Origin: an uncultured Coriobacteriaceae bacterium
GTDB taxonomy: Bacteria; Actinomycetota; Coriobacteriia; Coriobacteriales; Eggerthellaceae
Reading direction: 5' to 3'
NCBI GenBank assembly: GCA_902768975.1
Contig: CACXMZ010000007.1
Span: forward strand, 1-64,000
Length of the DNA: 64,000 nucleotides
Shown: one piece after another, positions 48,953 to 57,560 of the stretch
Layout of the letters: the number at the start of each line of letters is the position of its first letter
How positions within the stretch are numbered: position 1 is the stretch's first letter
Notes under the pieces: model-generated
Seen by the model: only the letters and a program-made list of their open reading frames with translations
Told to the model about the DNA's origin: nothing
Databases searched by the model: none
Made by a program: the position numbers and the translations under genes

Positions 48953-49654
48953 TTAGTCGTCGTCACGGTCGTCCCAGTCGTCGTCATTGTCGACTTCCCA
49001 GCGGCCGTCGTCATATTCGTACTTCACGCCGCCTTCGTACTTTTCTTCAGGTTCCCACTGGCCGTCGTCATATTCATAGGTCACATTGCCTTCGACCTTA
49101 GTGTCGGGTTCCCACTGACCATTGTCATATTCGTAGGTCATGTTGCCTTCGGTCTTGCTGTCGGGCTCCCACTGGCCGTCGTCATATTCGTAAACTACGT
49201 CGCCTTCGATCTTCTTGTCGGCTTCAGGTTCCCAGCGGCCGTCGTCATATTCATAGACCACGCCGTTTTCCTGCTTGTAATAGTCGTCGCCATACTGCGT
49301 GCCTTCAGCAGGTGCTGCTGGGGTTTGCGGCGCTGGCTGCTCTTGGGCAGGAGCGTTCTGCCTTTGAGCAGCGAGCGCGTCCTCATAGGCTTTGCGTGCT
49401 GCAGCTGCTTCGCGTGCGGAATTCAGAGCTTCACGTGCTTCCTCTGCTGCTTCGGGGCTGCCTATTTTGGCCTCATAGTCGGCTTCTGCCTGGTCTTCGG
49501 CTGCATCGCGTTCAGCTTCTTCAGCCTGGGCCTGAAGCCTGTCGACGTTGTTGTTGGGGTATGCCATGGCAAAACCTGCCACGCCTACGGTAAGAATAAT
49601 TACCGCCAAGATGGACGAAATCGCCGTTACTCTAACTGAAGTCTTGTCTACCAT
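48953..49654 (-). CDS. Secreted acidic protein with five YEYDDGxWEP repeats
   Basis: A 233-residue protein anchored or exported by one N-terminal helix (about 8-31). Next comes an Ala/Glu-rich coiled coil (about 38-95), a Pro/Gln/Ala linker (about 101-118), and five tandem repeats starting at 132, 153, 172, 191 and 210. The core of each is YEYDDGQWEP followed by a short Lys/Glu segment and Gly. The tail is nearly all Asp. The final helix-free half is strongly acidic. GGAGAGAGAA precedes the ATG. I know no family with this repeat. It lies upstream of the two-component genes on the same strand, and its acidity parallels the kinase sensor. Confidence 0.85.
   Translation of the reverse strand: MVDKTSVRVTAISSILAVIILTVGVAGFAMAYPNNNVDRLQAQAEEAERDAAEDQAEADYEAKIGSPEAAEEAREALNSAREAAAARKAYEDALAAQRQNAPAQEQPAPQTPAAPAEGTQYGDDYYKQENGVVYEYDDGRWEPEADKKIEGDVVYEYDDGQWEPDSKTEGNMTYEYDNGQWEPDTKVEGNVTYEYDDGQWEPEEKYEGGVKYEYDDGRWEVDNDDDWDDRDDD
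48988..49261 (-). repeat. 57-63-bp tandem repeats encoding YEYDDG units
   Basis: Five units in frame; four are spaced 57 nt and one 63 nt. Bases around GTCGTCATATTC(G/A)TA are nearly invariant, so recent duplication is likely. Confidence 0.85.
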
Positions 49655-49902
49655 TTCTCTCTCCTTTTTTCCTGTTCGCTCGTTTGCGAAATGCTTTTAC
49701 GTTTTCATATGTGCTCGAGCTTGCAGGAGTATCTTCCCAAACAAAGCTGAGAAGAACCTGAGAGATTTTTTAGTTAGTATTTGCGCAGTTCAAGCAAGGT
49801 TTTGCTCGCTTTAGTGCGGTGGAGCAACGGGCTTTCCTGAGCGATTTTTGGGCGGCGTGGCGAAAGTTTTGGGGTAATTATTGCGCTGGCAAAGTGAATT
49901 GC

Positions 49903-51039
49903 TTATGCGACTATGCCGCCGCCGAGACAAACTTCCCCGTCGTAAATAACCGCCGACTGGCCCGCGGCCACGCGTTCCTGCGGGGCCCGGAAGGTAATGG
50001 TAGCCGCCGCTTCACCATGTGGCGTGAAGGCGGATTCAACAAGCTGACCTGTGTGACGCGTGCGCACTAAATAGCTACCCGCTGTGGGCGCGGCGCCTGC
50101 GAGCCAAGTGCAGTTTTCCAGCGTAAGTTCGGCAGTTTGGAGGGCTTCCGCGTGCGGGTTGTGAGAGACATAAACTTCGTTGGCAGCCATGTCTTTGCCC
50201 ACCACGTAATAGGGCTGGCCGCCCCCCACGCCAAGGCCCTTGCGCTGGCCCAGCGTGAAGAACAGGGCGCCGTCGTGGGCACCAAGCACTTCGTGCGTTT
50301 CGGCGTCGATAATATTTCCCGGCTGGGGCGCCACATACATGCGCAAGAAGTCTTGGATGGGTGCTTCGCCAATGAAGCAAATGCCTTGGCTGTCGGGCTT
50401 GCTAGCCGCGGGAAGGCCGCGCTGCTCTGCCATTTCGCGCACCTGGGTTTTGGTGTAAGTGCCCAGGGGGAAGAGGGTGTGCTGCAAGGCGCGCTGCCCC
50501 ATGCGGTAGAGGAAGTAGGTTTGGTCTTTGTGTGCGTCGGTAGCGCGCAATAGCTGGCAGGGGGATGCCGCCGCCCCTTGCAATCCAGAGCGCCGAGGGG
50601 CCGACACTTCCGCCTGACTTGCGCCTTCCCAGCCCGCATGGCTTTCGGCCACACGGCCAACCTGAGCGTAATGCCCCGTCGCTACATAGTCGAAACCTTC
50701 GGCGAGGGCCGTGTCCAAAAACAGGCCGAACTTCACGTCCTGGTTGCACATGATGTCGGGGTTGGGCGTGCGGCCCGCTTCGTATTCGTGCACGAGATAG
50801 TCCACCACATCGCGCTTGTATGCTTCCTGAAAGTCGTAAACGCGCAGGTCTATGCCCAGCTTCACCGCCGTGCGCTTGGCATAGGCCAGGTCTTCGGCCC
50901 AGGGGCACTGCATGCCAGGCACGTCGAAGGTCCAATTTTTCATGTAGGCGCCCGTTACCTGATGGCCCGCTTCCACCAAAAGCGCCGCCGCAACCGAAGA
51001 GTCCACCCCGCCGCTCATACCTACTAATACTTTGGTCAT
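49903..51039 (-). CDS. mnmA: tRNA-specific 2-thiouridylase MnmA
   Basis: MnmA thiolates U34 of the Lys, Glu and Gln tRNAs. The 378-residue protein has the PP-loop GMSGGVDSSVAAALL, catalytic Cys98 (NPDIMCNQDVKFG) and Cys221 (DSQGICFIG). A short insertion with Ala/Gly/Ser-rich sequence lies at about 132-160. It overlaps the cysteine desulfurase gene by 4 nt, so sulfur donor and acceptor are made together. In many Gram-positives the same pairing exists, with a dedicated desulfurase supplying the thiouridylase. Confidence 0.97.
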   Translation of the reverse strand: MTKVLVGMSGGVDSSVAAALLVEAGHQVTGAYMKNWTFDVPGMQCPWAEDLAYAKRTAVKLGIDLRVYDFQEAYKRDVVDYLVHEYEAGRTPNPDIMCNQDVKFGLFLDTALAEGFDYVATGHYAQVGRVAESHAGWEGASQAEVSAPRRSGLQGAAASPCQLLRATDAHKDQTYFLYRMGQRALQHTLFPLGTYTKTQVREMAEQRGLPAASKPDSQGICFIGEAPIQDFLRMYVAPQPGNIIDAETHEVLGAHDGALFFTLGQRKGLGVGGGQPYYVVGKDMAANEVYVSHNPHAEALQTAELTLENCTWLAGAAPTAGSYLVRTRHTGQLVESAFTPHGEAAATITFRAPQERVAAGQSAVIYDGEVCLGGGIVA

Positions 51040-52199
51040 GAACCGACCCTTTCGTATTCGGTGCGAACCACGCGGGTAATAATCTCAACGGCGCGGGCCG
51101 TGTTTTCTTCAGTGGAAAGACGGCCCAAGGTAAGGCGCAGGGAGCCGTCGGCTACTTCGGGCGGCAGGCCAATAGCTTCAAGCACGTGGCTGCGCGTGGC
51201 TTTGTTGGCCGCACAGGCCGCACCCGTTGCCACGTAGACCCCTTCGTTTTCAAGGAGGTACACGAGCCGCTCTGCGTCCAGACCCGGGAACGATATATGC
51301 AAAAGTCCAGGCAAGTGATGCTTTTTATGTCCTGAGACTACCGCTTCAGGGAATGCTGCCAGAAGCTGGCGCTGCAGGCCTTTGCGCAGGTCTGCCAGGC
51401 GTGCCGCTTCTTCCTTGCGGCCTTCCACGGCAATCTGGAGAGCGTGCGCAAAGCCAATAGTACCCGCCACGTTTTCCGTGCCGCTGCGCAGGCCTCGTTC
51501 CTGGCCGCCACCCAACACCAAGGGCTGCAACTGCACACCGCGCGCCACCCACAGAAGACCCACCTGCTTGGGGCCATAGATCTTCGCGGCGTTAAGCGTG
51601 AGCATGTCCACCCCGAGCGTGGATACATTAACATCCAGCTGGCCCGCACATTGCGAAGCGTCAGAATGCAAATAGAGCGGCGTGGTATTGCATTCCATGA
51701 GGCGCTGCTGACGCAGCTGCTGGACCACTTCAGAAATAGCGCGCAGGGGCTGCACCGTTCCAATTTCGTTGTTGGCAAGGCCAATGCTTACCAGGCGCGT
51801 TTCAGGGGTGATGGCAGCACGGACCGCTTCAGGGTCAACCAGGCCATGATGGTTTACGGGCACGAGCGTGTGCGCGTAGGCCTGTGCGCAGGCAAGCACG
51901 GCGGAATGTTCGATGGACGTGGTGACCACGTGGGCCTTTTCACCCACCACCGTAAAAGCAAGGTTGACAGATTCGGTAGCACCAGCGGTCACAATGACTT
52001 CAGCCGGCTTGGCACCAATGGCATGGGCCAGGTCTGCGCGCGCCGCTTCGAAGGCATGGCGCGTTTCCCAGGCAGGCGCGTACGGCGAAGACGGGTTGAA
52101 AAACTGGTCGGCGAGGAATGGATCCATGGCTTCGCGCACCCGCGCGTCGAGGGGCGTGGCGGCAGCATGGTCCAAGTATATTTCGCGGTCGAAATCCAT
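51036..52199 (-). CDS. Cysteine desulfurase (NifS/IscS class)
   Basis: A 387-residue PLP enzyme that removes sulfur from cysteine as an enzyme-bound persulfide. The PLP lysine is Lys206 (LNAAKIYGPKQVG), the binding His is in SIEHSAV, and the catalytic Cys329 lies in ATGAACAANK. It is coupled to mnmA by a 4-nt overlap, which suggests a role in tRNA thiolation; Fe-S cluster work and molybdopterin sulfur supply are also possible. No Shine-Dalgarno is present, and TATACT sits exactly 6 nt before the ATG, so the message is probably leaderless. An Rrf2-type regulator is divergently encoded. Confidence 0.95.
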   Translation of the reverse strand: MDFDREIYLDHAAATPLDARVREAMDPFLADQFFNPSSPYAPAWETRHAFEAARADLAHAIGAKPAEVIVTAGATESVNLAFTVVGEKAHVVTTSIEHSAVLACAQAYAHTLVPVNHHGLVDPEAVRAAITPETRLVSIGLANNEIGTVQPLRAISEVVQQLRQQRLMECNTTPLYLHSDASQCAGQLDVNVSTLGVDMLTLNAAKIYGPKQVGLLWVARGVQLQPLVLGGGQERGLRSGTENVAGTIGFAHALQIAVEGRKEEAARLADLRKGLQRQLLAAFPEAVVSGHKKHHLPGLLHISFPGLDAERLVYLLENEGVYVATGAACAANKATRSHVLEAIGLPPEVADGSLRLTLGRLSTEENTARAVEIITRVVRTEYERVGS

Positions 52200-52205
52200 G
52201 TGAGT

Positions 52206-52211
52206 AGTATA
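52206..52211 (-). promoter_or_regulatory. Leaderless promoter (-10) of the desulfurase-mnmA operon
   Basis: TATACT on the minus strand, 6 nt before the ATG. A -35 is not evident. The same TANNNT-N6-ATG spacing occurs at modB and hypF. Confidence 0.5.
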
Positions 52212-52326
52212 GCGGAGTAAAAAAGCTTTTCCCGTAGCCCTTCTGTGGGCCTTTTCTAGCCCTTTTATAAGCCCCCATTTTATAGCTTATAAGTTACTTA
52301 AACTGAGGACAAAGGCTTCAATTCCT

Positions 52327-52346
52327 ACAAATGTTAGTCTATTTGT
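52327..52346. promoter_or_regulatory. Palindrome between the desulfurase and Rrf2 genes
   Basis: ACAAAT-N8-ATTTGT is a perfect inverted repeat in the divergent spacer. It could be the site of the neighbouring Rrf2 regulator. A further inverted repeat (TTATAAGC with GCTTATAA, about 52265-52292) is also present. Confidence 0.4.
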
Positions 52347-52483
52347 GGAATTTAAGGCAAAAAATGGCGTTTTCCCAGCAAAATGGGCATTTTTTTACAA
52401 AACCCACTACGCAACGGGAGTTTTATTTGGTACAATAAGCAGCGTCTAGTAAGTGTAAGTTTTAGAGTGGACAGGACTGTGTT

Positions 52484-52900
52484 ATGCAAATATCGACAAA
52501 AGGTCGTTATGCGCTGCGCTTCTTGCTTGATCTTAGTCAACACCAAGATCAAGGTCCTGTCGCGTTGAAGTCAATCGCGGAACGTCAAGGCATATCCAAA
52601 AAATACCTCGAGCACGTAATTTCAATGCTCAACCCTACAGGTATGCTTAACATTACGCGTGGCTACCAGGGTGGGTATCGCCTTGCTAAAGACCCGTCGG
52701 ACATCACCGTGGCAGACGTGCTGCGCGCAACCGAAGGTGGCTTAGCTCCCGTACCCTACGCGGACGGCCACGTTTCTGGCGTTCTTCCCCAGGAAGAAGC
52801 TATGTCAATGAAAGTATGGGAAGGGCTTGAAGGTGTTATGGCAAAATACCTTGAAGGCCTCACCCTGAAAGACATGCTTGAAGGTGAAGGCGCCCTTTAA
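52484..52900 (+). CDS. Rrf2-family transcriptional regulator without cluster cysteines
   Basis: A 138-residue winged-helix regulator opening MQISTKGRYALRFLLDLSQH, with the family helix-turn-helix (SIAERQGISKKYLEHVISML) and the RGYQGGYRLAKDP wing. IscR and other Fe-S Rrf2 members have three cysteines in the C-terminal half; this one has none, so it cannot hold a cluster through Cys. It may sense something else or act as a CymR-like repressor, which works through cysteine synthase. It is divergent from the cysteine desulfurase operon, its probable target. A TACAAT lies at 52431-52436. Confidence 0.92.
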   Translation: MQISTKGRYALRFLLDLSQHQDQGPVALKSIAERQGISKKYLEHVISMLNPTGMLNITRGYQGGYRLAKDPSDITVADVLRATEGGLAPVPYADGHVSGVLPQEEAMSMKVWEGLEGVMAKYLEGLTLKDMLEGEGAL

Positions 52901-52920
52901 TCCCCTATTCAAATGCCAAG

Positions 52921-52947
52921 AAAACCCCGCTCGCAAGGCGGGGTTTT
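52921..52947. terminator. Bidirectional intrinsic terminator
   Basis: AAAACCCCGC pairs with GCGGGGTTTT between the convergent Rrf2 and guaB genes, giving T runs in both directions. Confidence 0.93.
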
Positions 52948-52980
52948 CGTTTTCAGGGCGAAATATGAAGCGCTATTGCC

Positions 52981-54486
52981 TTAGCGGACGGGAGAAGAAT
53001 CTTTTTGGACAACATCATGGGCGCCGCCTTCAACAATACTTGTTGAAGACACCACGGTCAGCTTCGCCTTCTGCTGAAGTTCAGGAATGGTAAGCGCGCC
53101 GCAGTTGCACATGGTGGACTTCACCTTGGCCAGTGTAATATCCACGTTGTCCTTCAGGCTGCCGGCGTAAGGCACATAGCTGTCTACGCCTTCTTCGAAG
53201 GTCAGGCCCTTCTTTTCGCCACCCAGGTCGTAGCGCTGCCAGTTACGGGCGCGGGCACTGCCTTCACCCCAGTATTCCTTCATGTAGCTGCCGTTGATGC
53301 TCACGCGGTTCGAAGGGCTTTCGTCGAAGCGCGCAAAGTAGCGGCCCAGCATAACGAAGTCTGCACCCATGGCCAGGGCCAGCGTAATGTGGTGGTCGTA
53401 GACAATGCCGCCATCGGAACAAATGGGAATGTAAATGCCCGTTTCTTCGAAGTACTTGTCGCGTTCGCGCGCCACGTCGATAACCGCCGTAGCCTGGCCG
53501 CGACCAATGCCCTTCTGTTCGCGAGTGATGCAAATGGAACCGCCGCCGATGCCGATCTTGATGAAGTCAGCGCCTGCGTCGGCCAGGAAGCGGAAGCCTT
53601 CGCCGTCCACGACGTTGCCGGCGCCCACCTTGACAGTGTCGCCATACTTTTCGCGCACCCAAGCCAGCGTGCGGGCCTGCCATTCGGAATAACCTTCCGA
53701 AGAGTCGATGCAGAGCACGTCGGCGCCCGCTTCCACCAGGGCCGGCACACGCTCTTCGTAGTCGCGCGTGTTAATGCCGGCGCCCACCAGGTAGCGCTTT
53801 TGCGAGTCGAGCATTTCCAGCGGGTTGGACTTGTGGCTGTCGTAGTCCTTGCGGAAGACCATGTACACGAGGCGGTCGTTTTCGTCCACGAGGGGCAGAG
53901 AATTCAGTTTGTGCTCCCAGATGATGTCGTTGGCGTCTTTGAGCGACGTGTCGGCCGGTGCGGTAACCAACTTTTCGCGCGGCGTCATGAAGGTTGCCAC
54001 TTTTTCGCTTGGGTCCATGCGCGAAACGCGGTAGTCGCGGTCCGTCACGATGCCCAGCAGCTTGCCATGAATGGTGCCGTCTTCGGTTACGGGCATAGTT
54101 GAATGGCCCGTCTGTTCCTTGAGTTCAATAACGTCGGCCAAAGTCATTTCGGGCGAAAGGTTGGAGTCGCTCGCGACGAAGCCAGCCTTGTAGTCCTTCA
54201 CGCGGGTAACCATGGCGGCCTGGTCTTCCACCGTCTGGCTGCCATACAGGAAGCTGAGGCCGCCTTCGGTTGCCAGGGCAATGGCCATGCCGTCGTCGGA
54301 AACGGCCTGCATAATGGCCGAAACCATGGGAATGTTGAGGGAAAGCGCCGGTTCTTCGCCGCGTTTGTAACGCACGAGCGGAGTGCGCAGGCTGACGTCA
54401 GCAGGAATGCACTGCGACGAAGAATAGCCTGGCACGAGCAGGTATTCGTTAAAGGTACGGGCAGGTTCGTCGAAATAGAATGCCAT
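52981..54486 (-). CDS. guaB: IMP dehydrogenase
   Basis: GuaB oxidises IMP to XMP with NAD, the rate-limiting step to GMP. The 501-residue protein has the (beta/alpha)8 barrel interrupted by two CBS modules (about 98-215). The catalytic loop Cys319 is in [19 protein letters not shown], a variant of the usual SICTTR sequence. [14 protein letters not shown] and the CSDGGI segment bind the phosphate. A TATAAT (54516-54521, minus strand) and AAAGGAAA precede the ATG. The variant catalytic loop may belong to a less common IMPDH subgroup. Confidence 0.94.
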   Translation of the reverse strand: MAFYFDEPARTFNEYLLVPGYSSSQCIPADVSLRTPLVRYKRGEEPALSLNIPMVSAIMQAVSDDGMAIALATEGGLSFLYGSQTVEDQAAMVTRVKDYKAGFVASDSNLSPEMTLADVIELKEQTGHSTMPVTEDGTIHGKLLGIVTDRDYRVSRMDPSEKVATFMTPREKLVTAPADTSLKDANDIIWEHKLNSLPLVDENDRLVYMVFRKDYDSHKSNPLEMLDSQKRYLVGAGINTRDYEERVPALVEAGADVLCIDSSEGYSEWQARTLAWVREKYGDTVKVGAGNVVDGEGFRFLADAGADFIKIGIGGGSICITREQKGIGRGQATAVIDVARERDKYFEETGIYIPICSDGGIVYDHHITLALAMGADFVMLGRYFARFDESPSNRVSINGSYMKEYWGEGSARARNWQRYDLGGEKKGLTFEEGVDSYVPYAGSLKDNVDITLAKVKSTMCNCGALTIPELQQKAKLTVVSSTSIVEGGAHDVVQKDSSPVR

Positions 54487-54515
54487 GAGATTTCCTTTCG
54501 AATGCGCTTTGTATC

Positions 54516-54521
54516 ATTATA
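54516..54521 (-). promoter_or_regulatory. guaB -10 box
   Basis: A perfect minus-strand TATAAT about 30 nt upstream of the ATG; no clear -35. Confidence 0.5.
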
Positions 54522-54680
54522 GTAAATTCGCGCGGAACTAAAATTGTTTTTTCAGAAACTCATAGGTGGCACAGGACGAATTCGTGCGCGGCGCTGGGCG
54601 GGGTGCACCGGAAGGGCACGCGGGAAAGGGGCGCTATGCGAGCGTAAGAAAAGTGGAACAAAAACCCGTCCCCTGTTCAA

Positions 54681-55178
54681 TTACAGGAGGGCGGTGGCAA
54701 GAGAGGTGCGTGTGCTAAAAGACTTTTCTTCGCTGGAGCCTTTGCCCGAACGGTCCACCTTGAGCACGGTGCCGCGCCAATGGTCGGCGTCTTTGTAGTC
54801 GTGCGTGCGAATGATGTAAGAGTAGGCAAAGTCTGAAGGGTCGGGCATGTCTTGGAAGTCCATGCTGTAGTTCATGGACTTCATAATCTGTTCGACCAGG
54901 TCTACGCGCTGGCTCATGTTGCGGCATTCCACCAGGCCACTTTCGCAATTAAAGAGGGCCGTGGGCGAAACATAGACGGTGCGCATCTGTTCGCGACGGC
55001 GGGCTTCCATACGGTAAATACCAAAAGCCACCAGGCCAATAACCAGCCACCAGGCAACACTAATGAGCACGTCGGCTGGGCCGTCCACCTTACTAAAGCC
55101 CAGGTACCACCACAGCCACAGCAAGAACAGCGAAGCCACTGCAAGAATACCCAAGATAATGAAATTGCTTTTTCTCAC
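54681..55178 (-). CDS. Small membrane protein after the MBG surface protein
   Basis: A 165-residue protein with two N-terminal helices (about 6-27 and 37-57), a basic patch (RMEARRREQMR) and a cytoplasmic C-terminal domain (about 65-165) with two cysteines. The ATG directly abuts the stop of the upstream MBG-domain gene, so the two are translated together. I do not recognise the family. It may help insert or regulate the large surface protein, which is inferred only from linkage. Confidence 0.75.
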   Translation of the reverse strand: MRKSNFIILGILAVASLFLLWLWWYLGFSKVDGPADVLISVAWWLVIGLVAFGIYRMEARRREQMRTVYVSPTALFNCESGLVECRNMSQRVDLVEQIMKSMNYSMDFQDMPDPSDFAYSYIIRTHDYKDADHWRGTVLKVDRSGKGSSEEKSFSTRTSLATALL

Positions 55179-57368
55179 TTATGCCTCTCTGCCAGCTTGA
55201 CCACTTGTGCCTGCAGGGATCTGCGGATGGGCCAGGCCAACCGGGGCACCCAGGATGTTTGCTTCACGCGATTCCAGTTCGTAGGCATAGGCACGACGGA
55301 AGAACATTACCACACCACCATAGATTGCCGTGGCCAAAAGACCAAGGATTGAATACCAGTGAACCCAGCAGTCGACCGGTTCGTCGAACACGCCCAAAGG
55401 AGTGTCGTTGTCGCTCAAGGTTTCTTCAACCGCCGGGGCAATGAGACCCGTTGTTTCTTCGCCGCGCAGAAGCTGTTCGAAGTTTTGCATGCCCTGGGCA
55501 AGCTTTTCAATGGCGGGGTCGATGCCGTCTACGGCGGCTTCGCTTGCTTCGCCTTCGCCTTCTTCGGAAGCGGTGTTGGAAGCTGCCGCGTTATTGCCAG
55601 CAGAGCCCCCACCGTTGGTGGCGTTGTTGGAAGGGCTGGCACCAGTGCTACCGCCACCGTTACCACTGCCGCTTCCACCCGAATTGGAGTCGGCCGTTAC
55701 CGTGAGTGTGCCCAGGTTGCTGCCCACCACACGGTAGTTGGACTTCTTGGCTGTGCCGTTCCATGCCACGTTAAAGGTGTTGAGCGAAGCACCAACGCCT
55801 ACCTGCCTACCGGTAATTTGCAGGGTGGCCGTTTCGCCATTTACCAGGCCGTCCATTTTGCCGCCAGCGGTAAGTGCACCGCCGCTGGCAGAACGCGTGG
55901 CGCTGTAAGTAGTAACCAACAGAACGGCTGGTTCAATGTAGAGTTCGCCTTCGGCAAAGACCAGCTTACCCTTATAGAGGTTGGTGACGTCTTTGCCATT
56001 TTGGTCCAGCACCTTCACGCTGGAACGGTCGACAGACGTAATGGAGCGGCCCGCGTCGGTGCGCGAAGCGTTGTTCACCTTGGCCTGAACGGTAAAGCCC
56101 TTAGGAAGGCCGTCCACCAGAAGGTCCTTCGTGCCAACCGTAAGCGGCTTGCCGTCGTACATTTTGTTTTCCGTGGGCGCGGTAATGACCACTTCGTTGT
56201 TCGGGGACGTTACGCGCAAAGTGCCGTACTTTGTAGTGATGTCGTAATTCTTCTGAAGGGCTTCCCACACGTCGTCGCGGATTTTCACCGTATTGGTGGA
56301 AGCACCAACTTCAGTCTGCGAACCCGTGGGAGTAATGTAGTCGCCCGTGAAATGGTCGTAGCAGTCGTACAGATAGATGGGCCCGTCGTAGAACTTCAGG
56401 TGGCCATATTCTTCCATGAGGAAGGGAATGTCGGTGATGTCGTAAACGCCGCCTTCACCGGTATAGGTAAGAGGCGTGCCGTCGTAGGGCTTGGTAGCGG
56501 AAGGCGTGACTATGAAAAGCGGGGCCTTCTTAATAATGAGTTCAGCTTCCACCTGGGAAAGGTCGATGGGCTGGTAGAGGCGCGTTACGTCTTCACCTGG
56601 AGCCGTGGGGCGCTTCACCCAATACTTGGTAACGTGAATAGTGTGCTTGCCAGCGTCCTTACCTGGGACGATGCCCTTGTCGACCGCCAGAACTTCAAAG
56701 TCTTCAATAACGATTTCGTCGTCTTCGTTCTGAAGGCCTTCGGCACTCGACTCAATTTCATAGCCATAATTCGGCTGGACCGCGCCCGTGTAAACGCGTT
56801 CCATGTTCTTGAGCGTAAGGGTTGGCGCCGCGTATGGTTCGATAGCCTTGGCAGTAAGAGTAATATTGGGGCTTAAAGCCAAGTCTTCCAGCCCAACCGT
56901 GCAAAGCCCTTTACCCGAATAGTCGGGCAGACCGTCTTCCGCTTGCGGAACAACTTCCATGGCGCCCAGGATGTTTTCGTCCGGGCCGCATTGCAGGCTA
57001 ATGCTTTCGATTACGTATTCCTGGCCGCCACCCACAGGGGCTACGTTAAATTCCAGGGGTTGATCCTGCGGAACTTTGAAGCCCGTCGCGTTTTCGTCGA
57101 AAGTTTCGCCTTTGTATGTAACGATGCAGTTTTCCAGCTTAAGGTTTACGAATGCTTCGCCCACCTTAACGTCGGCAGGGTCCGTAGTGATGGAACCGCC
57201 CCCATTAGACGCACCAGGATCCGTAGTGAAGGTGTCGAAACCGTCGTCCGCCGCGAGGGCAAAGCCGCCTAAGGAAAACATGAGACACACGGCAATAGCA
57301 ATGGCAAAAAACCTGCCAAGGGCAGTGTTCGCAAAAGAAAATATGTCCTGCAAGTAGCGCCGGGTCAT
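55179..57368 (-). CDS. MBG-domain surface protein with C-terminal membrane anchor
   Basis: A 729-residue exported protein with a signal peptide (about 1-40). It carries bacterial Ig-like repeats of the MBG (YDG) type, seen in ATKPYDGTPLTYTGEG and ENKMYDGKPLTVGTKD, followed by further beta-rich repeats. A Gly/Ser/Asn-rich low-complexity linker (about 555-605) leads to a transmembrane helix (about 684-704) with a short cytoplasmic tail. There is no LPXTG motif, so it stays membrane-anchored rather than sortase-linked. It is co-expressed with the 165-residue membrane protein. An adhesive or structural role is typical of such repeats. Confidence 0.86.
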   Translation of the reverse strand: MTRRYLQDIFSFANTALGRFFAIAIAVCLMFSLGGFALAADDGFDTFTTDPGASNGGGSITTDPADVKVGEAFVNLKLENCIVTYKGETFDENATGFKVPQDQPLEFNVAPVGGGQEYVIESISLQCGPDENILGAMEVVPQAEDGLPDYSGKGLCTVGLEDLALSPNITLTAKAIEPYAAPTLTLKNMERVYTGAVQPNYGYEIESSAEGLQNEDDEIVIEDFEVLAVDKGIVPGKDAGKHTIHVTKYWVKRPTAPGEDVTRLYQPIDLSQVEAELIIKKAPLFIVTPSATKPYDGTPLTYTGEGGVYDITDIPFLMEEYGHLKFYDGPIYLYDCYDHFTGDYITPTGSQTEVGASTNTVKIRDDVWEALQKNYDITTKYGTLRVTSPNNEVVITAPTENKMYDGKPLTVGTKDLLVDGLPKGFTVQAKVNNASRTDAGRSITSVDRSSVKVLDQNGKDVTNLYKGKLVFAEGELYIEPAVLLVTTYSATRSASGGALTAGGKMDGLVNGETATLQITGRQVGVGASLNTFNVAWNGTAKKSNYRVVGSNLGTLTVTADSNSGGSGSGNGGGSTGASPSNNATNGGGSAGNNAAASNTASEEGEGEASEAAVDGIDPAIEKLAQGMQNFEQLLRGEETTGLIAPAVEETLSDNDTPLGVFDEPVDCWVHWYSILGLLATAIYGGVVMFFRRAYAYELESREANILGAPVGLAHPQIPAGTSGQAGREA

Positions 57369-57560
57369 GATGCTTTTATTCTACCAGATTTAAGTCTACT
57401 TGTCTGGTGGTATTTGCTTCAAAATGCCTTTTCAACGGCTATTTTTGAAGTTTTTTTCACACGCTTTTGCATTTGGGGCATAATGATTAGTAAAATTGCG
57501 CGAAAAAGTGATGCGACACTTGAGCTTTACCTGTAGCGAAAGAGCGGAAAGGAAGCGGTT

